Origin: Peromyscus leucopus
Taxonomy: Eukaryota; Chordata; Mammalia; Rodentia; Cricetidae
Reading direction: 5' to 3'
NCBI RefSeq assembly: GCF_004664715.2
Contig: NC_051063.1
Span: 141,239,819-141,303,818, forward strand
Length of the DNA stretch: 64,000 nt
The notes under the pieces were generated by a model. It was not told the origin of the DNA. It searched no databases and saw nothing but the letters and a program-made list of their open reading frames with translations. Below, one piece after another: positions 44,153-55,460 of the stretch. The first letter of the stretch is position 1. Each line of letters opens with the position of its first letter. Made by a program: the position numbers and the translations under genes.

Positions 44153-44720
44153 ACATTTAATGGCTTAATCTAAACTTATTAGATGGAGCAGGTCTGGCCC
44201 AGGTTGCTCCAAATGGCCTCAGGAAGAGCTGGTGTCTCAGAAGTCACTCAGAATTCCTGCCAGCAGGACCACTCCATTGTTCGAAAGGAGGAAGAACATT
44301 TGAGGAAGAAGCAGTGGAACCAGGCAGGCTCCATTGTGAATCATTGCTGCAGTCCGGCACATTCCTGTTTGCCCATTTCCCATGTCTCATCTTCTTCCGG
44401 GAATCCCAAGCATCAACCACTGTATCTTACCTGAAGAGTAGGAAACGTGTGTCAGCTTTTACTATTGTGTGCCGAGATTCGTGGCTTGCTGTACGCTCTA
44501 GTCAAGACTGCTTGCCAGCTATGGGAAACGGAAACTAAAGTGGAGTTGAAGTTAGTGGCACCTAACAGTGAAAAGCGTTGAATCATCTTTTAATGATTGA
44601 CACTATTGGGAACTGATCTTTGCTACTGTAGAGTTAGGAGATGATATGTTTTATGCCTTCGGCCACAGAATTTGGTTTTGCCTTATCTTGTCCTGGGCTT
44701 GCCAGTAATTCGATTTCATT
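44153..44720. other. unique sequence, no gene seen
   Basis: Two overlapping plus-strand frames (44183-44434 and 44314-44538) are short and lack domains. Confidence 0.5.
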
Positions 44721-44941
44721 AAAACATGCCTACTTAGGGCCGAAGAGATGGCTCAGTGGTTAAGAGCACTGACTGCTCTTCTAGAGGACCAGGGTTTGAT
44801 TCCCAGCACCCAAAATGCAGCTCACAACTGTCTGTGACTACAGTTCCAGGAGATCTGACACCCTTACATGTACAGGCATATATGAAGGCAAAAAGACCAA
44901 TGCACATAAAATAAAAATAAATTAATTAAAAACATGCCTAC
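44721..44941 (+). mobile_element. B3/B2-family SINE with 13-bp target duplication
   Basis: The body (about 44737-44928) starts GGGCCGAAGAGATGGCTCAG, has GGTTTGATTCCCAGCACCC and CTCACAACTGTCTGTGAC, and ends in AATAAAAATAAATTAATTAA. AAAACATGCCTAC flanks both sides (44721-44733 and 44929-44941). The left site reads TTAAAACATG, which fits the TT/AAAA preference of LINE-1 endonuclease. Confidence 0.92.
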
Positions 44942-45545
44942 GTGTCACAGAGGCAAATCTGCTTTGGAATGTGTGATAAAGTTGGAGGGAAGCAGGTTAA
45001 CTTCCTACTCACACGAGTCTCTCCATCTTTGACTCTGTAAGTAAATGATAGCTAAGCTAACCCCAAATATTTACACAGAAAATGAACAGGCCCATGATTA
45101 TATACTTAATTTACCTAGTTTTATTATAAATACAAAATAAAAAACACTAAATATTATTGATAGCATTATTGAAATTCTATATATTCAGGAAATAGGAGTA
45201 TTATTCCATCATTAATTTATGAGGAATCAGTCACTTTCTGAAATGGATTTTTGTTTTCTATATGAATTTTTTCTTAGTGGACTCCTTCTGATACAGTCTT
45301 TCATTAACATTTCAAATGTCATTTGACTTATAATTATCAAATGGACACCAGTTATATGATATACACTGTAATTATTTGGGAAGGCAGATGAGAGCTTCAG
45401 CAGTAGGTTTTGTTTGAATCCTAAGCTGTCGAAGGCAGACGTATTTTATTTAAAAGTTCATGATCCAGAGAAGTGGAGATAGAAAGAATATTGAAAATAG
45501 TAGTTACTTACTCTGCAAGGTAGGTTTGTGGTGAATGTCAAATTA
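44942..45545. other. unique AT-rich sequence
   Basis: No repeat or gene recognised. Confidence 0.5.
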
Positions 45546-46012
45546 AAGATGGTTTATATGAGCAAGAACTGTTGAAACCAAGGTTGGATAAAGCACAGGG
45601 ACAAATAGCCAAACGAATGGAAACATATGAACTATGAACCAATGGCTGAGGGGCCCCCAACTGGATCAGGCCCTCTGAATGGGTGAGACAGTTGATTGGC
45701 TCGATCTGTTTGGGAGGCATCTAGGCAGTGGTACCAGGTCCTGGGCTCATTGCATGAGTTGGCTGTTTGAAACCTGGGGCTTATGCAGGGTTGCTTGGCT
45801 CGGCCTGGGAGGAGAGGACTGGATCTGCCTGGACTGAGTCTACCAGGTTGAACTCAGTCCTCGGGGGAGGCTTTGCTCTGGAGGAGATGGGAATGGGGGG
45901 TGGACTGGGGGGAAGGGGAGAGGGGCAGGATGGGGGAGAACAAGGGAATCCGTGGCTGATATGTAGAACTGAATGGTATTGTAAAATAAAATAAAATAAA
46001 ATAAAACAAAAG
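45546..46012 (+). mobile_element. LINE-1 3'UTR, forward strand, 5' truncated
   Basis: GGTTGGATAAAGCACAGGGA, CCAATGGCTGAGGGGCCCCC, GAGACAGTTGATTGGCTCGA, CTGGACTGAGTCTACCAGGT and a G-rich tract (GGGGGGAAGGGGAGAGGGGC) lead to an (AAAAT)n tail at 45981-46008. This matches the last 450 bases of a rodent LINE-1. No ORF2 sequence is present. Confidence 0.9.
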
Positions 46013-47089
46013 AAGGGGAAAAAAGGTGGTCAGTGGAGATGAGCCTCTGTGTAGCTAAAGATGTATGGGCATCTGAGCTGCCTGATGGACTCACTAAATG
46101 ACTAGTATGTTGCTCTCCTTCCCAGAGACTCATGGGGTGCACATGCGCAATGTGGCCTGAGAGTCTACACATCTGATCATTTCTCCCTTGGTTCTGATAC
46201 AGCTTGCCTCACATCAAACATCAAGGACCATGGCCAATTCCAATTCTTTATGAAGCAGTAGAGTATGGAAGAAGGGATGCTGGATCCCGATTTGAGTACA
46301 AAATGTCAGTGCTACACAATGCTACCTGAAACTACATGGAACTGGGCAAGTCACATCACTACCTCAAGTTGCATTGTTCTAAGCAGAAAGCAGACATGAA
46401 AATTGATCCAGAGACCTCAAGAGCTTTGAATAAAACAATTCACTAAAGACGCTGGCCAGAGTGCTTGACATTGTAAATGCTTTTTGTCAGGCTGAACCCA
46501 CAGTGATGGGAAGTTGGACAAGGTAAGACACGAAAAGCAAATTGTGCATTTATGAGGAAAAGACATTTTGTTTTGATTTGTTTTGTTTGCTAAAGCAAAT
46601 GGCCTCTTTTAACATAATTCATGACAGCTGGAGTCCATCACAATAGCTGCAGTTTAATGCTGTACCTAAGATCTAAGTGAAAACTGTGTCGTTGAAAAAC
46701 AGCTAAATATTTATGTAAGTAGCAACAAAATTCATGAAGAATGCTTCTGAGATTTATGAGTGCACTGGAGAAAAGGTCATATATACTATGTTTACAAACA
46801 TTTAAAAAGCATAGTGAGTTTTTCATAAAGATAAAGGACTCTGAGTCAGAGTGTCCATCCCAGGTTTCTGAGGAAGTTTCCTTGGTCAGTTATTAACTCC
46901 ACAGTGGAAACCTCAGTTTTGTATCTGGTTTCCTGTGACCTCACTAGGAAGAGATAGGAGAAAATGTCCCTATCTCTAGGTCTGTATGTAATTAATAAAC
47001 AGGGTCAAGGGTCCTTCTCTATGTATGCTAAGGAATAATTGCTGTGAGTTGGGGAGCATTATCACCCTGTGCAAAAAGAGAAAAACAGA
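46013..47089. other. unique sequence, no gene seen
   Basis: No repeat or gene recognised beyond a (TTTTG)n-like stretch near 46567. Confidence 0.5.
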
Positions 47090-47172
47090 GAGAAGGCATT
47101 CAACAACCTGCCCATGATTCCAAAGCACAGAAGAACTGGAACCAGGCGCTCAGCATGAGATTCAGTCTTAAC
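47090..47172 (-). mobile_element. MIR fragment (possible)
   Basis: CAACAACCTGCCCATGATTC, AAGCACAGAAGAACTGGAAC and CCAGGCGCTCAGCATGAG loosely follow the reverse MIR order (AACTTGCCCAAGGTCAC ... AGCTGGGATTCGAACCCAGG). Weak. Confidence 0.35.
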
Positions 47173-49039
47173 CTACCTCCCCCACACTACTGGGATATTC
47201 AGTGTAGGAGTCACAACTGGAAACTTACACGAGATATTGAAATCCGAAGTGAAGAGACAGGAGTATAGGAAAATGACGAGACAGAGGAAAGATGAATACC
47301 CACAGGTGGAACTCAGAAAAGAAACTGAGCAGCCTTCTCCACGGAGAGCTCTTCTTCTCTGGCTAGAAATCCCTGGGGTGGGCACATCATTAGATCATGG
47401 AATATTTTCTTGCAGTTGTTTCCCTGAAGCAATTTATGCACACGCATCATAGTACCTATAATACAGCCCTTGTGGAGGAGCATGCCTCCCATCTATTTAT
47501 TACAGGAATAAATGCAGAGTGCAGTGGAGGTAGAACCAGGTTCTCAAGGCTTTTTGTTTATTTGTTAAGAATAGGTAGAAATAATCCCAAGTTCATGCAC
47601 AATTTCAAGATGTGTAAATTTAGTTTAACTCCAAAGGAAAATGTGTTCAAGTCACACTCGGATTGTGTGCCAGGTTTGACCAGTGGCAGGCCTCACTGAG
47701 CTTCTAATTTGAAATCTTCATCCAATAGTAAAATGTCCGTCGTTAACTTTGTATGAATGGTAAAGAACTAGATAGGATGGTGGTGGAATTTTTTAAAATA
47801 GAATTTCACTGTAGTATGTAACAAAAATTCTGGATACAAATGAAACATCCCTAAAGACTGTGATTTCTAAGCAGTGTGGCTGCATTTTCAAGTCATAATT
47901 CTACTTATTGCACGGCTTGGCTTCCTTTTGGTTTGTTTGGTGTAGAAGAATACTTCCATGCTTTTGATGACACACTGTGGTTTATAAGATTCTGTCAGGG
48001 AGTGCCAATATGCCTGGAGCTTTTTAATTCCAAATGCCTGTAGCAAGAGAAGGAACCCAGCTTCTACCGAAAGTCCCAACTAACTCCTAGAGGCAAACTA
48101 AACACTCAGTGTAATTTATCACTCCAGTAGAACCAGCAGGAGTGAGCATTGCTTTGACTATTTTTCTAGGTCAAGTATTTTAACAATGTCCACATCCTTA
48201 AACTTGCAGATTGTAAATGAATGGTCACAAATCCCCTAGAAGCTATCGCCTCATCCTTATGTATCATGAACTAATAGGCTAAATTTAGCTGGAAGTAGAC
48301 AAAAATAAAGACAAGCACCTGACTTTACAGGAAAGACTAAGAGAACAGAAAGGGAAGAGTTTTCTATCTTGGTCATTTTTGTAATGTGAGTGGAAATATT
48401 TGCAAAATAAATGATAAGTTTCTAATTGCGATGAAGACTAGGAAGTTTGTCAAGGAGAATACCAGATGAGACTGTTTTGCAGGTATCTGGAGGTGACTCT
48501 TTTTTCAGCAGAGCAAAGTCCTTGTCTGACCTGAAGATGTCACATTGTTGCTGAGGGCTTGGTTCATAGATGCCAAACAGCCTCTGTGTGCTTTATTGGT
48601 TTTGGCTCCTGGTGACCTCTTCCGGCAGAACAACCTGGAGTGTCCTGGAAGCCTCATCATCATCACTCACTTGGAGATGAGATTTTGTTTTAGACTAGCA
48701 CAGAGAAAGGAAGCTCCTCCCAGCTACTCCTCCAGGGTATCTGGAGTGGAGAGGAGGGCTATCTGGAGTAGAGAGGAGGGCTACTGAAGTAATCAAAGGA
48801 AATGAATGCAGAGAAACAAGTGTCAGGAGGAAGAATATTAGAAACATCGTAACTAACGCCTGATTACTCGAAACTGGCATATCTGGGCTTGGATTATTGG
48901 TGCATAAGTTCCTGTCCAGGCTCTACTAATTATTCCCAGTTGGTTACAAACTTCACATGCATTAGCTTGCTAGAAAAGTAGAAAAAATAATTCTATTTAC
49001 TTCCACAGTTGTTAGAGGTATTATAGGTCAATATTAGGC
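47173..49039. other. unique sequence with a 22-bp tandem duplication
   Basis: No transposon recognised in 1.9 kb. At 48738-48781 a 22-bp unit beginning TATCTGGAGTGGAGAGG occurs twice in tandem with one base different. The frame across it (48545-48787) has no recognisable domain. Confidence 0.5.
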
Positions 49040-49102
49040 ACACTCTCTGTCTCTGTTTCTCTATCTCTGTCTCTCTGTCTCTGTCGCTGTCTCTCTCTCC
49101 CT
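49040..49102. repeat. (TCTCTG)n pyrimidine-rich repeat
   Basis: Irregular TCTCTGTC units directly before the tail end of a reverse-strand B1, from whose tail it may have arisen. Confidence 0.85.
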
Positions 49103-49106
49103 GATT

Positions 49107-49250
49107 TTTATAAGACAGGGTTTCTCTGTGTAACAGCTCTGGCTGTCCTGACACTCTTTTTGTAGACCAGGCTGGTCTTGAACTCATAGAGACCTGCCTG
49201 CTCCTGCCTCCCAAGTGTTGGGATTAAAGGTGTATGCTATCATGCCTTGA
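49107..49250 (-). mobile_element. B1 SINE, reverse strand
   Basis: AAGACAGGGTTTCTCTGTGT, CTCTGGCTGTCCTGACACTC, GACCAGGCTGGTCTTGAACT and AAGTGTTGGGATTAAAGGTG are the reverse complement of B1. It lacks the AAAGGCGC variant, so it belongs to an older B1 layer than the 27-kb copy. Confidence 0.92.
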
Positions 49251-49259
49251 TTACAATGT

Positions 49260-49570
49260 GTCCCTTATTTCAACCAACTTCATATGCTTTTTTAAAAATT
49301 GGGTATTTCATTTAAATTTAATGAAAACATGCAAGTTAGGTGATCAATTTGATAATAGTTATGTAACTATTCTCAATGATGGTCTTCTGAATTGTCCTGT
49401 CTCCATAAAATGCTTGCATGTGCCTTCCTCATTATCACTTTCCATTCATTGTGGATATAGCCCTGTAAAACTTCAAACACACAGGATCAAATCAATCATT
49501 TCATTCTGGTTTCTCTTCACTTAGCATGATGCTTTGAGGTTTCATAAATGTTGTGAATACCAGTGCTTTG

Positions 49571-49632
<62 letters not shown>

Positions 49633-50260
49633 GGAGAACAGCAGGGTGATTCAACTAACAGATGATGAGGTTGGGATTTTGCAACTATGTTGACATAAAT
49701 ATCCAATTCACAGGACTTGTTTGAGTGGTTCTAAGTTTCCCTTCCTCTTGCTTGGATACATACCTCAGACAGAAACCTGGAACTCACATAGTGAGTGCTC
49801 AACTCTTAGAGGAAGTCCCAGTTTTCTATGGAGTGGTTGTACTACTTGTATTCTCACCAATGATGTCTGAGCATCCTGATGCTTTGTGTCCCTTACAACA
49901 TTTCACATTGTTAGACTCTTATTTCTACCATTCTGATTTTTTTTATACTGACTTTCATTTTCTGAATAATAAATGATTTGAGTATTTTTCATAGGTTTGG
50001 GTTATGGGATGTGTTACTTGATAAAATGTCCCTTCAAATCTTTATTCTTAAAATTAAGGTTATTGTTTTCTTCTCATGTCATTTTTCATAGGCTAGACAC
50101 AAATTCTTTCTTAGATATATGTTTTATATATATCTCCTTCTAGATTCAAATTTTAATGGAAGTGTGCTTTCATCTTAGATTGGAGAACAAATGTTCATTG
50201 CATTGCAAGAAAGCTGTTTTTGTAAGATTGCTAATACCCATCTTCCTGGTCAAACATACT
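49260..50260 (-). mobile_element. ancient LINE-1 (L1M-like) fragment, reverse strand
   Basis: CATTTCATTCTGGTTTCTCT, TCACTTAGCATGATGCTTTG, AGGTTTCATAAATGTTGTGA, then after a (TG)n array (49573-49628) GATACATACCTCAGACAGAA, GTATTCTCACCAATGATGTC and TCTGAGCATCCTGATGC follow the antisense of an old L1M ORF2 end / 3' region. Many stops and indels. No coding capacity. Confidence 0.55.
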
Positions 50261-50330
50261 CCAGACAGGTACAGTTGATGTTTGCATTATTCAGTGTTAT
50301 GAACAGTCTCATACATTAGATATATACTGG

Positions 50331-50332
<2 letters not shown>

Positions 50333-50379
<47 letters not shown>
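50333..50379. repeat. (AC)n microsatellite
   Basis: About 23 uninterrupted AC units, 37 bases upstream of the LTR at 50416. Confidence 0.97.
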
Positions 50380-50381
<2 letters not shown>

Positions 50382-50415
50382 GATATGGAATGGAATAAAG
50401 AAATAAACAGAAGGG

Positions 50416-50829
50416 TGTGGTAATGTATTGTATACCCCAATAAAGCTTGCCTGGGCTCAGAGGACAAAGCCAGCCACTATATTAAACATAGAGGTCAGGC
50501 AGTGGTAGCATATGCCTTTCATTCTAGCATTCAGAAGGCAGAGATCCATCCAGATCTCTGTGAGTTCAAGGCCACACTGGGAACAGAGCCAAGCATGGTG
50601 GCACGTGCCTTTAATTCCCAGCACTAGGAAGGAAAAAAAGATGTCAGGGCACAGAAAGATATATAAGGCATGAATAAAAAGGAAGTCTCTCTCTTGAGGC
50701 TGAGAATTTGTAGAGGTAAGAACATGCCTGGCTTGTTCTGTTTCTCTGATCTTTCAGCTTTCACCCCAATATCTGGCTCTGGGTTTTTTTTTTATTTTAT
50801 TAATAAGACCTTTTAAAATTCATGTTACA
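50416..50829 (+). mobile_element. solo LTR with internal B1-like modules (second copy)
   Basis: Same family as the reverse copy at 10778-11260. Order: TGTGGTAATGTATTG start, CCCCAATAAAG (50436), a B1-like module with GCATATGCCTTTCATTCTAG and GTGAGTTCAAGGCCACACTG, a second module with CCAAGCATGGTGGCACGTGC, TATATAA at 50660-50666, a GGCTTGTTCTGTTTCTCTGA block, CACCCCAATATCTGGCTC and a CATGTTACA end. It lacks about 70-90 bases between TATA and the GGCTTGTTCTG block relative to the first copy. Flanks GAAGGG and GATTGG match at four of six positions, compatible with a decayed duplication. Confidence 0.8.
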
Positions 50830-51102
50830 GATTGGCGATTTGCAGCCACCCAGTGGATGTGGTATGAAGGAAAAGAAAGATCTTTGGAAAGAGGGGATGA
50901 CAAACTGGGGAAGACAGATGGCATCTGAGTATAGAGGCTGCTGGATGGACTTGATTTTTGTTTTTTAAAACAATTCCTTCTCTTAAAATGAAGAGTCCAA
51001 GCTGGATTACTACTGTGTCATTGTTGTATAGCCTTAAGTCACATGAAAAGGGATTCTCTCCTGAGGGATTGCCCTGATCAGGTTGGCCTGTAAGCACATG
51101 TA

Positions 51103-51390
51103 GTAGCTGTGGTGGGTTGTCTTGAATGTCAATTGCTGTAGGAGATTCCAGCCTGCTGGCAGTGACACCATTTCCTAGGTGGGTGGTTCTAGACTGTGTA
51201 AGAAAGTGAGTTAATCATGAGCCTGCAAGGTAGGCAGGAAACAACATTCCTCCAGGGGTTCTGCATTGAGTTCCTGCTTAGATTTTTCTCAGTGATGGAA
51301 GGTGACTTAGAAGTATATGTCAATTCATCCCCTAAGCACTTTTAGTCAGAGTGCTTTGTTATAGGAACAGAGACGAACTTGGAATACTCT
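51103..51390 (+). mobile_element. LTR-like rodent repeat, forward strand
   Basis: GGTGGGTTGTCTTGAATGTC, ATTCCAGCCTGCTGGCAGTG, GGTGGTTCTAGACTGTGTAA, CCAGGGGTTCTGCATTGAGT and TCAGAGTGCTTTGTTATAGG resemble a common rodent repeat that I recall as LTR-like but cannot name with certainty. Confidence 0.45.
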
Positions 51391-52092
51391 ATGATGACTA
51401 TTTAGTAGATACACTAGTGAAGTCAAAGCTTTCTAGTTGGGGACCCTCAGTATCCTTCTCAATAGTCAAAGGGAGAAGTAATGAATGCTGTTTCTAAGGA
51501 GGAATAATAGTGAACTGCACAGACTATAGAGTTACTTATAGAAACCAAGTTGTTGAATTGGGAAGAGAAAAGAGGCCATTTGAGGTAGAATACAGTAGAG
51601 TCTTAAAATAAATGGAGAAGATTAAATTGCATGCAATGTAATAAATATGGATTGAAGTGTATCCCTCAAAATGCATAGGATGTAGCTCAAATTCTCCATG
51701 CCAGTATATATTAGATTAAAATCTATAAAGTGATAAATCATGAATGTCAAATTAGGTCCTCAATCTGACAGGATTAATGTCATTCTAAGAAGTGAAGTTT
51801 GAGAACTTAACTCTTTCCTTTTCTACCTATTATGCGAAGATACAATGCAAAAAAGTGATGCAAAGACAGAAAGAGAACTCTTACCAGAAATGAGTTGATA
51901 GACATTGTGATCTTGGATTTCCAAACCTGTCAAAGTGCAAGAAAATTAATGTCTGCTGATTAACCCTCTTACTCTATTATATGTATAGGTAACCCAGGCA
52001 CAAAATTATGTAAGGGTAGATAGATAAAATTTGGAATCAGATATTTTAGTAATATTGACAATCTTTGCATAATTTAAATAGTTAAGCCGAGA
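51391..52092. other. unique AT-rich sequence
   Basis: No repeat or gene recognised. Confidence 0.5.
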
Positions 52093-52290
52093 ATCTGGAT
52101 ATGAATCCTGGCTCCTACAATTAAAAGGCCTGTGACCTTTTGGCAAATCACTGGTTCAGGAGAGTTTTCATTTCCTCATCTCAGCAATGCAATGATTTGT
52201 ACCCTTCCTGGCACTGCTGGTGAGAACTGAAGGAAAATCCCATCTAGTGAGTCTTGAGGAATACTTTATAAGTGTTGGTACTTAGTAGAA
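52093..52290 (+). mobile_element. MIR, nearly full core, forward strand
   Basis: ATCTGGATATGAATCCTGGC, GGCCTGTGACCTTTTGGCAA, ATCACTGGTTCAGG, GTTTTCATTTCCTCATCTCA and ATACTTTATAAGTG follow the MIR core from the B box to the 3' region. This is the best-preserved MIR in the window. Confidence 0.75.
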
Positions 52291-52664
52291 AATATGAAAT
52301 CCCTCTGCTATCCAAATACCATAGCCACTTACTAGAGTAAATTCTGTCCCACTGCTTCCTAGAGTTGGAATTACCATATACCTTCTTATTTTACAAAGGA
52401 TGACCCAGAAGTAATTTTGCCTGAGTAATGGTGTCTATTAGTTTCACCTTTGCATCATGTCTACATTCTAAGTTCAAGAGATGGATTGCTCTTTTAAATT
52501 TGAGCCCAAACCTCCCAGAACACAAACAACAGCAAAATATAAAAATTTAAAAAAATCATTTAGAAATAATTATATCCATTTTCAGTTTCTATCTTTGATC
52601 AGGACAGAAAGAATATAATTCCATTCCCTGGATGAATCTTTTAGACCCTTCCAGTCTCCTGTAA
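52291..52664. other. unique sequence between two MIR copies
   Basis: No repeat or gene recognised. Confidence 0.5.
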
Positions 52665-52772
52665 TATACAAATGAGAAAAGTGAGGCTACAGATGGTTGA
52701 GGGTATTTGTCAAGGTCACAAGGTAGCAAAAAGCTTAGCTGGGAATGAAGGTCAAAGTGCCCTTGAAGGGGA
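52665..52772 (-). mobile_element. MIR core, reverse strand
   Basis: ACAAATGAGAAAAGTGAGGC, TTTGTCAAGGTCACAAGGTA and TAGCTGGGAATGAAGGTCA match the reverse MIR core in order. The 75-codon frame at 52672-52899 runs through it, which argues against that frame being a gene. Confidence 0.65.
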
Positions 52773-53245
52773 AGCCTGTGTTCCTTCTCTCATATCATGC
52801 TGTCCACTGCAAAACTTCACAGTTGTATTAGCAATAGCTGGAGAAGGAGGTAAATGTTTCACACGCAGGATCCATGCACAGATTCTGCATGTTTCCTAAG
52901 GAGGATGTCGTGTGCTGAGATGGTCTTTCATTCGGCAAGTTGGGAAACAGCCACAATTTAGCCCCAGGTGTTCTTGGATGAGCCGGAGTTCCTAGAAAGC
53001 TGGCATGGATGTTTTTATCCCTGTCCCACGCTCATAGTAATTACAAATAAGGACCTGCTCTATGTGGGTACTCCTACTCTATAATTTTGTTTTCAGTTTC
53101 CAAGATTAGTAAATGTGAGGTATGATCACTGGATTGGGTTGCAAAGCGAGAGTTATTTTTGTTGTAACTTCCTAGAAGTTAGAAGTACATTTTTAAATGT
53201 TTGCTGTTGCCAGAGATCAGTTACAGCATTTACTAGCCACATTGT
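52773..53245. other. unique sequence, no gene seen
   Basis: No repeat or gene recognised. Confidence 0.5.
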
Positions 53246-53257
53246 TCTTCTTCTTCT

Positions 53258-53288
<31 letters not shown>
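53246..53288. repeat. (CTT)n then T29 homopolymer
   Basis: Four to five CTT units run into a long T stretch. The phenylalanine- or lysine-run frames are artefacts. Confidence 0.95.
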
Positions 53289-53293
<5 letters not shown>

Positions 53294-53332
53294 TCAGTGT
53301 ATTTCTGGAAAACCATGAAGTTAAGATATAAG

Positions 53333-53752
53333 CAAGGGACATCAAGATCATGATGGGAAAATGTACAAAGATGAACAGCCAAACTAGTGGAAATGCATGA
53401 ACTGTGGACCCATAGCTGAGGAGCCCCCATGGCACTAAACTAGGACCTCTGGATAAACAAGACAGTTGTTTAGCTTGAACTGTTTAAGGGTCCCCCAGGC
53501 AGTGGGATTGGGACCTGTCCCTGGTGCATGAGCCAGCTTTTGGAGCCTAGTGCCTCTGGTGGGACAGTTTGCACAGCCTTGATGCAGGGAGGAGGGACCT
53601 AGACCTGCCTCAACTGAATGTACCTGGCTCTGCTGACTCCCCATGGGAGACCTTGCCTTGGAGGAGGTGGGAATGGGAGGCTGGTTGTGGGGGAAGACTG
53701 GGGGCAGGAGGAGGGAGGAGAAAAAAGAAAAACAAAAAAAGAAAAAGATCAT
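53333..53752 (+). mobile_element. LINE-1 3'UTR, forward strand, 5' truncated
   Basis: GACATCAAGATCATGATGGG, CCATAGCTGAGGAGCCCCCA, CAGGCAGTGGGATTGGGACC, CTGGTGCATGAGCCAGC and GGGGAAGACTGGGGGCAGGA are LINE-1 3'UTR in the sense orientation, ending in an A-rich tail (53719-53750). It is a different subfamily from the copy at 45.5-46.0 kb, since the GGACCTCTGGATAAACAAG block differs. Confidence 0.88.
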
Positions 53753-54485
53753 TTCTCTGATTCTCTCTTTCTCTATTCCCTCACGCCTATGGAATTTATT
53801 TACATTGCATAAAACTTAATGGCTAATGTTTGTAAAATAGCTATATGATATCCGTCCTCTATGAAATGAAAGAGTAAATTGAAGCTTTGAGTATCATAGG
53901 CTACAGAGTTCATTTAAAACACCTAGCATGGATTTCATTCTGTACCAGGCAGGATGTCAAGCCAGTATCCAGGACTTGAAACCTGATAAGGATGAGATGA
54001 TGGTGTGTTTACCTCATCTTCACAGAGCATGAGATCCATGCCACTGACATAAGGTACTTCACAAACATTGTTGAGTGAATGATGGCCAGTCAACTTGGCT
54101 GCAAAGATCAAATTACACGAAAAAAAATGAATTTAATTTTTTAGTATGTTAAATAAAAATTCACAAGTTGTAAGCAATAGAAAACTTAAATAAATGTTTA
54201 AAATGGAAAGAATGTATTATTTCATGGCCTGTAGACTTTGTAGGTCTAAGGCAACCAGTAGTTCAAACAAGACTCAGAAGGGTCTTCATTTCTGGGCCTC
54301 ATGACCTACCTTTGACAGTGTCACTCAATTCTTGGCTCCTGACTCATGCATGGTAGGAAGATATCAGTCAGCAGCACCTGGACTGTCTCTGTTCAACTTC
54401 AAAGTCAGTGACACTGAGAGAGCACACTACCGTTCTGATAATTAAAAGTATAGAGATTAGTATTTATTTGCTTCAGTTTGGTCAT
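53753..54485. other. unique AT-rich sequence
   Basis: No repeat or gene recognised. Confidence 0.5.
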
Positions 54486-54867
54486 TGTATTAGTTTCTAT
54501 TTTGCATCGCTGTAACAAAATATCCAGTGGTAACAAAGAAGGGGGGATTCATTATGGCTCACTGTTTCAGAGGAGGTAGTCCATCCATCATGGTGGGGAA
54601 GACAACATGTCAGCTGAGCTTCCATCCATAGTGGAGGTTTCATGACTTCCTATATTTATCAGAAAGAAGCGAGGGCTTAGGCTAGAAGTGCAGCTGGAGT
54701 TTAACCCTCAAGTCTCAACCCTATAGCTTGCTCCAACCCTATCACCTTATGCATGCCAGGAATGCCCTACATTCAAAATATCCTTTCTTCTAAAATGGTG
54801 CCACCAGCTGGGGACATACTATACAAACCTGAACCTGGTACATTCACCTGACATTTAAACCATAACA
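54486..54867 (-). mobile_element. MaLR LTR, reverse strand
   Basis: Starts TGTATTAGTTTCTATTTTGC, continues CGCTGTAACAAAATATCCAG, GATTCATTATGGCTCACTG, TGGTGCCACCAGCTGGGGAC and ends TTTAAACCATAACA. Full-length outline of a reverse MT/ORR1-like LTR, strongly diverged. No 5-bp duplication is left. Confidence 0.75.
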
Positions 54868-55179
54868 CTTGTAGGTTTATCTCTATTATCCTGTGGATAA
54901 AATGTTGTTACTAGTTTTACTCAGGATAGTGGAGAACTCTGGAGACAGATAATGGCTTCATTTCCTTCAGCATAAAGGGGAAATGACATGGTCCTGATGG
55001 ATGTACAGTATAGTTGCTCCAAGAAGAGGAATATGTGCCATCCAAGAACTACAATAAACATCTAGATCATGTGAGGTGCATACTGTGAGCTATATATAGA
55101 TCTTCTGCAAAGGGAGAACAACTAGCTTGAATGTGGTCAAAAATGACTTTGCAGAATTGTTGGAATTTTGTAGAGCAAA

Positions 55180-55460
55180 TTTGTTTAAATGAGTTAAGTG
55201 AAATACAGGCAGAAATAGGAAACACATACTACATGTGTCCATTATTATAAGAAGCTTGGGATAAACAAGTCTATAGGGTCAGGACATAAATTAAATGATG
55301 TCCAGGGACAGGAGAAAAAATAGATAATAAATGGTTGTATAATTGGTATAGATCTCCTTCAGGAGTGATAGAATATTTTGCAACTATGTAAGTGGTCAGA
55401 AGAATTGTAAAACATCATTAATGCCCTGAATGTACACTGCATGCATATTAAATGTACTAA
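55180..55460 (+). mobile_element. ancient LINE-1 3'UTR (L1MA/MB-like), forward strand
   Basis: GTGAAATACAGGCAGAAATA, ACAAGTCTATAGGGTCAGGA, GAGTGATAGAATATTTTGCA, CAACTATGTAAGTGGTCAG and CTGAATGTACACTGCATGC follow an L1M 3'UTR in order (consensus: CAAATCTATAGAGACAGAA ... GATGAAAATGTTCTGG ... GAATTGTACACTTTAAAA). Confidence 0.65.

Noticed and set aside
45840..46172. 110-codon minus-strand frame
   Set aside because: It is the antisense of a LINE-1 3'UTR and its A-rich tail.
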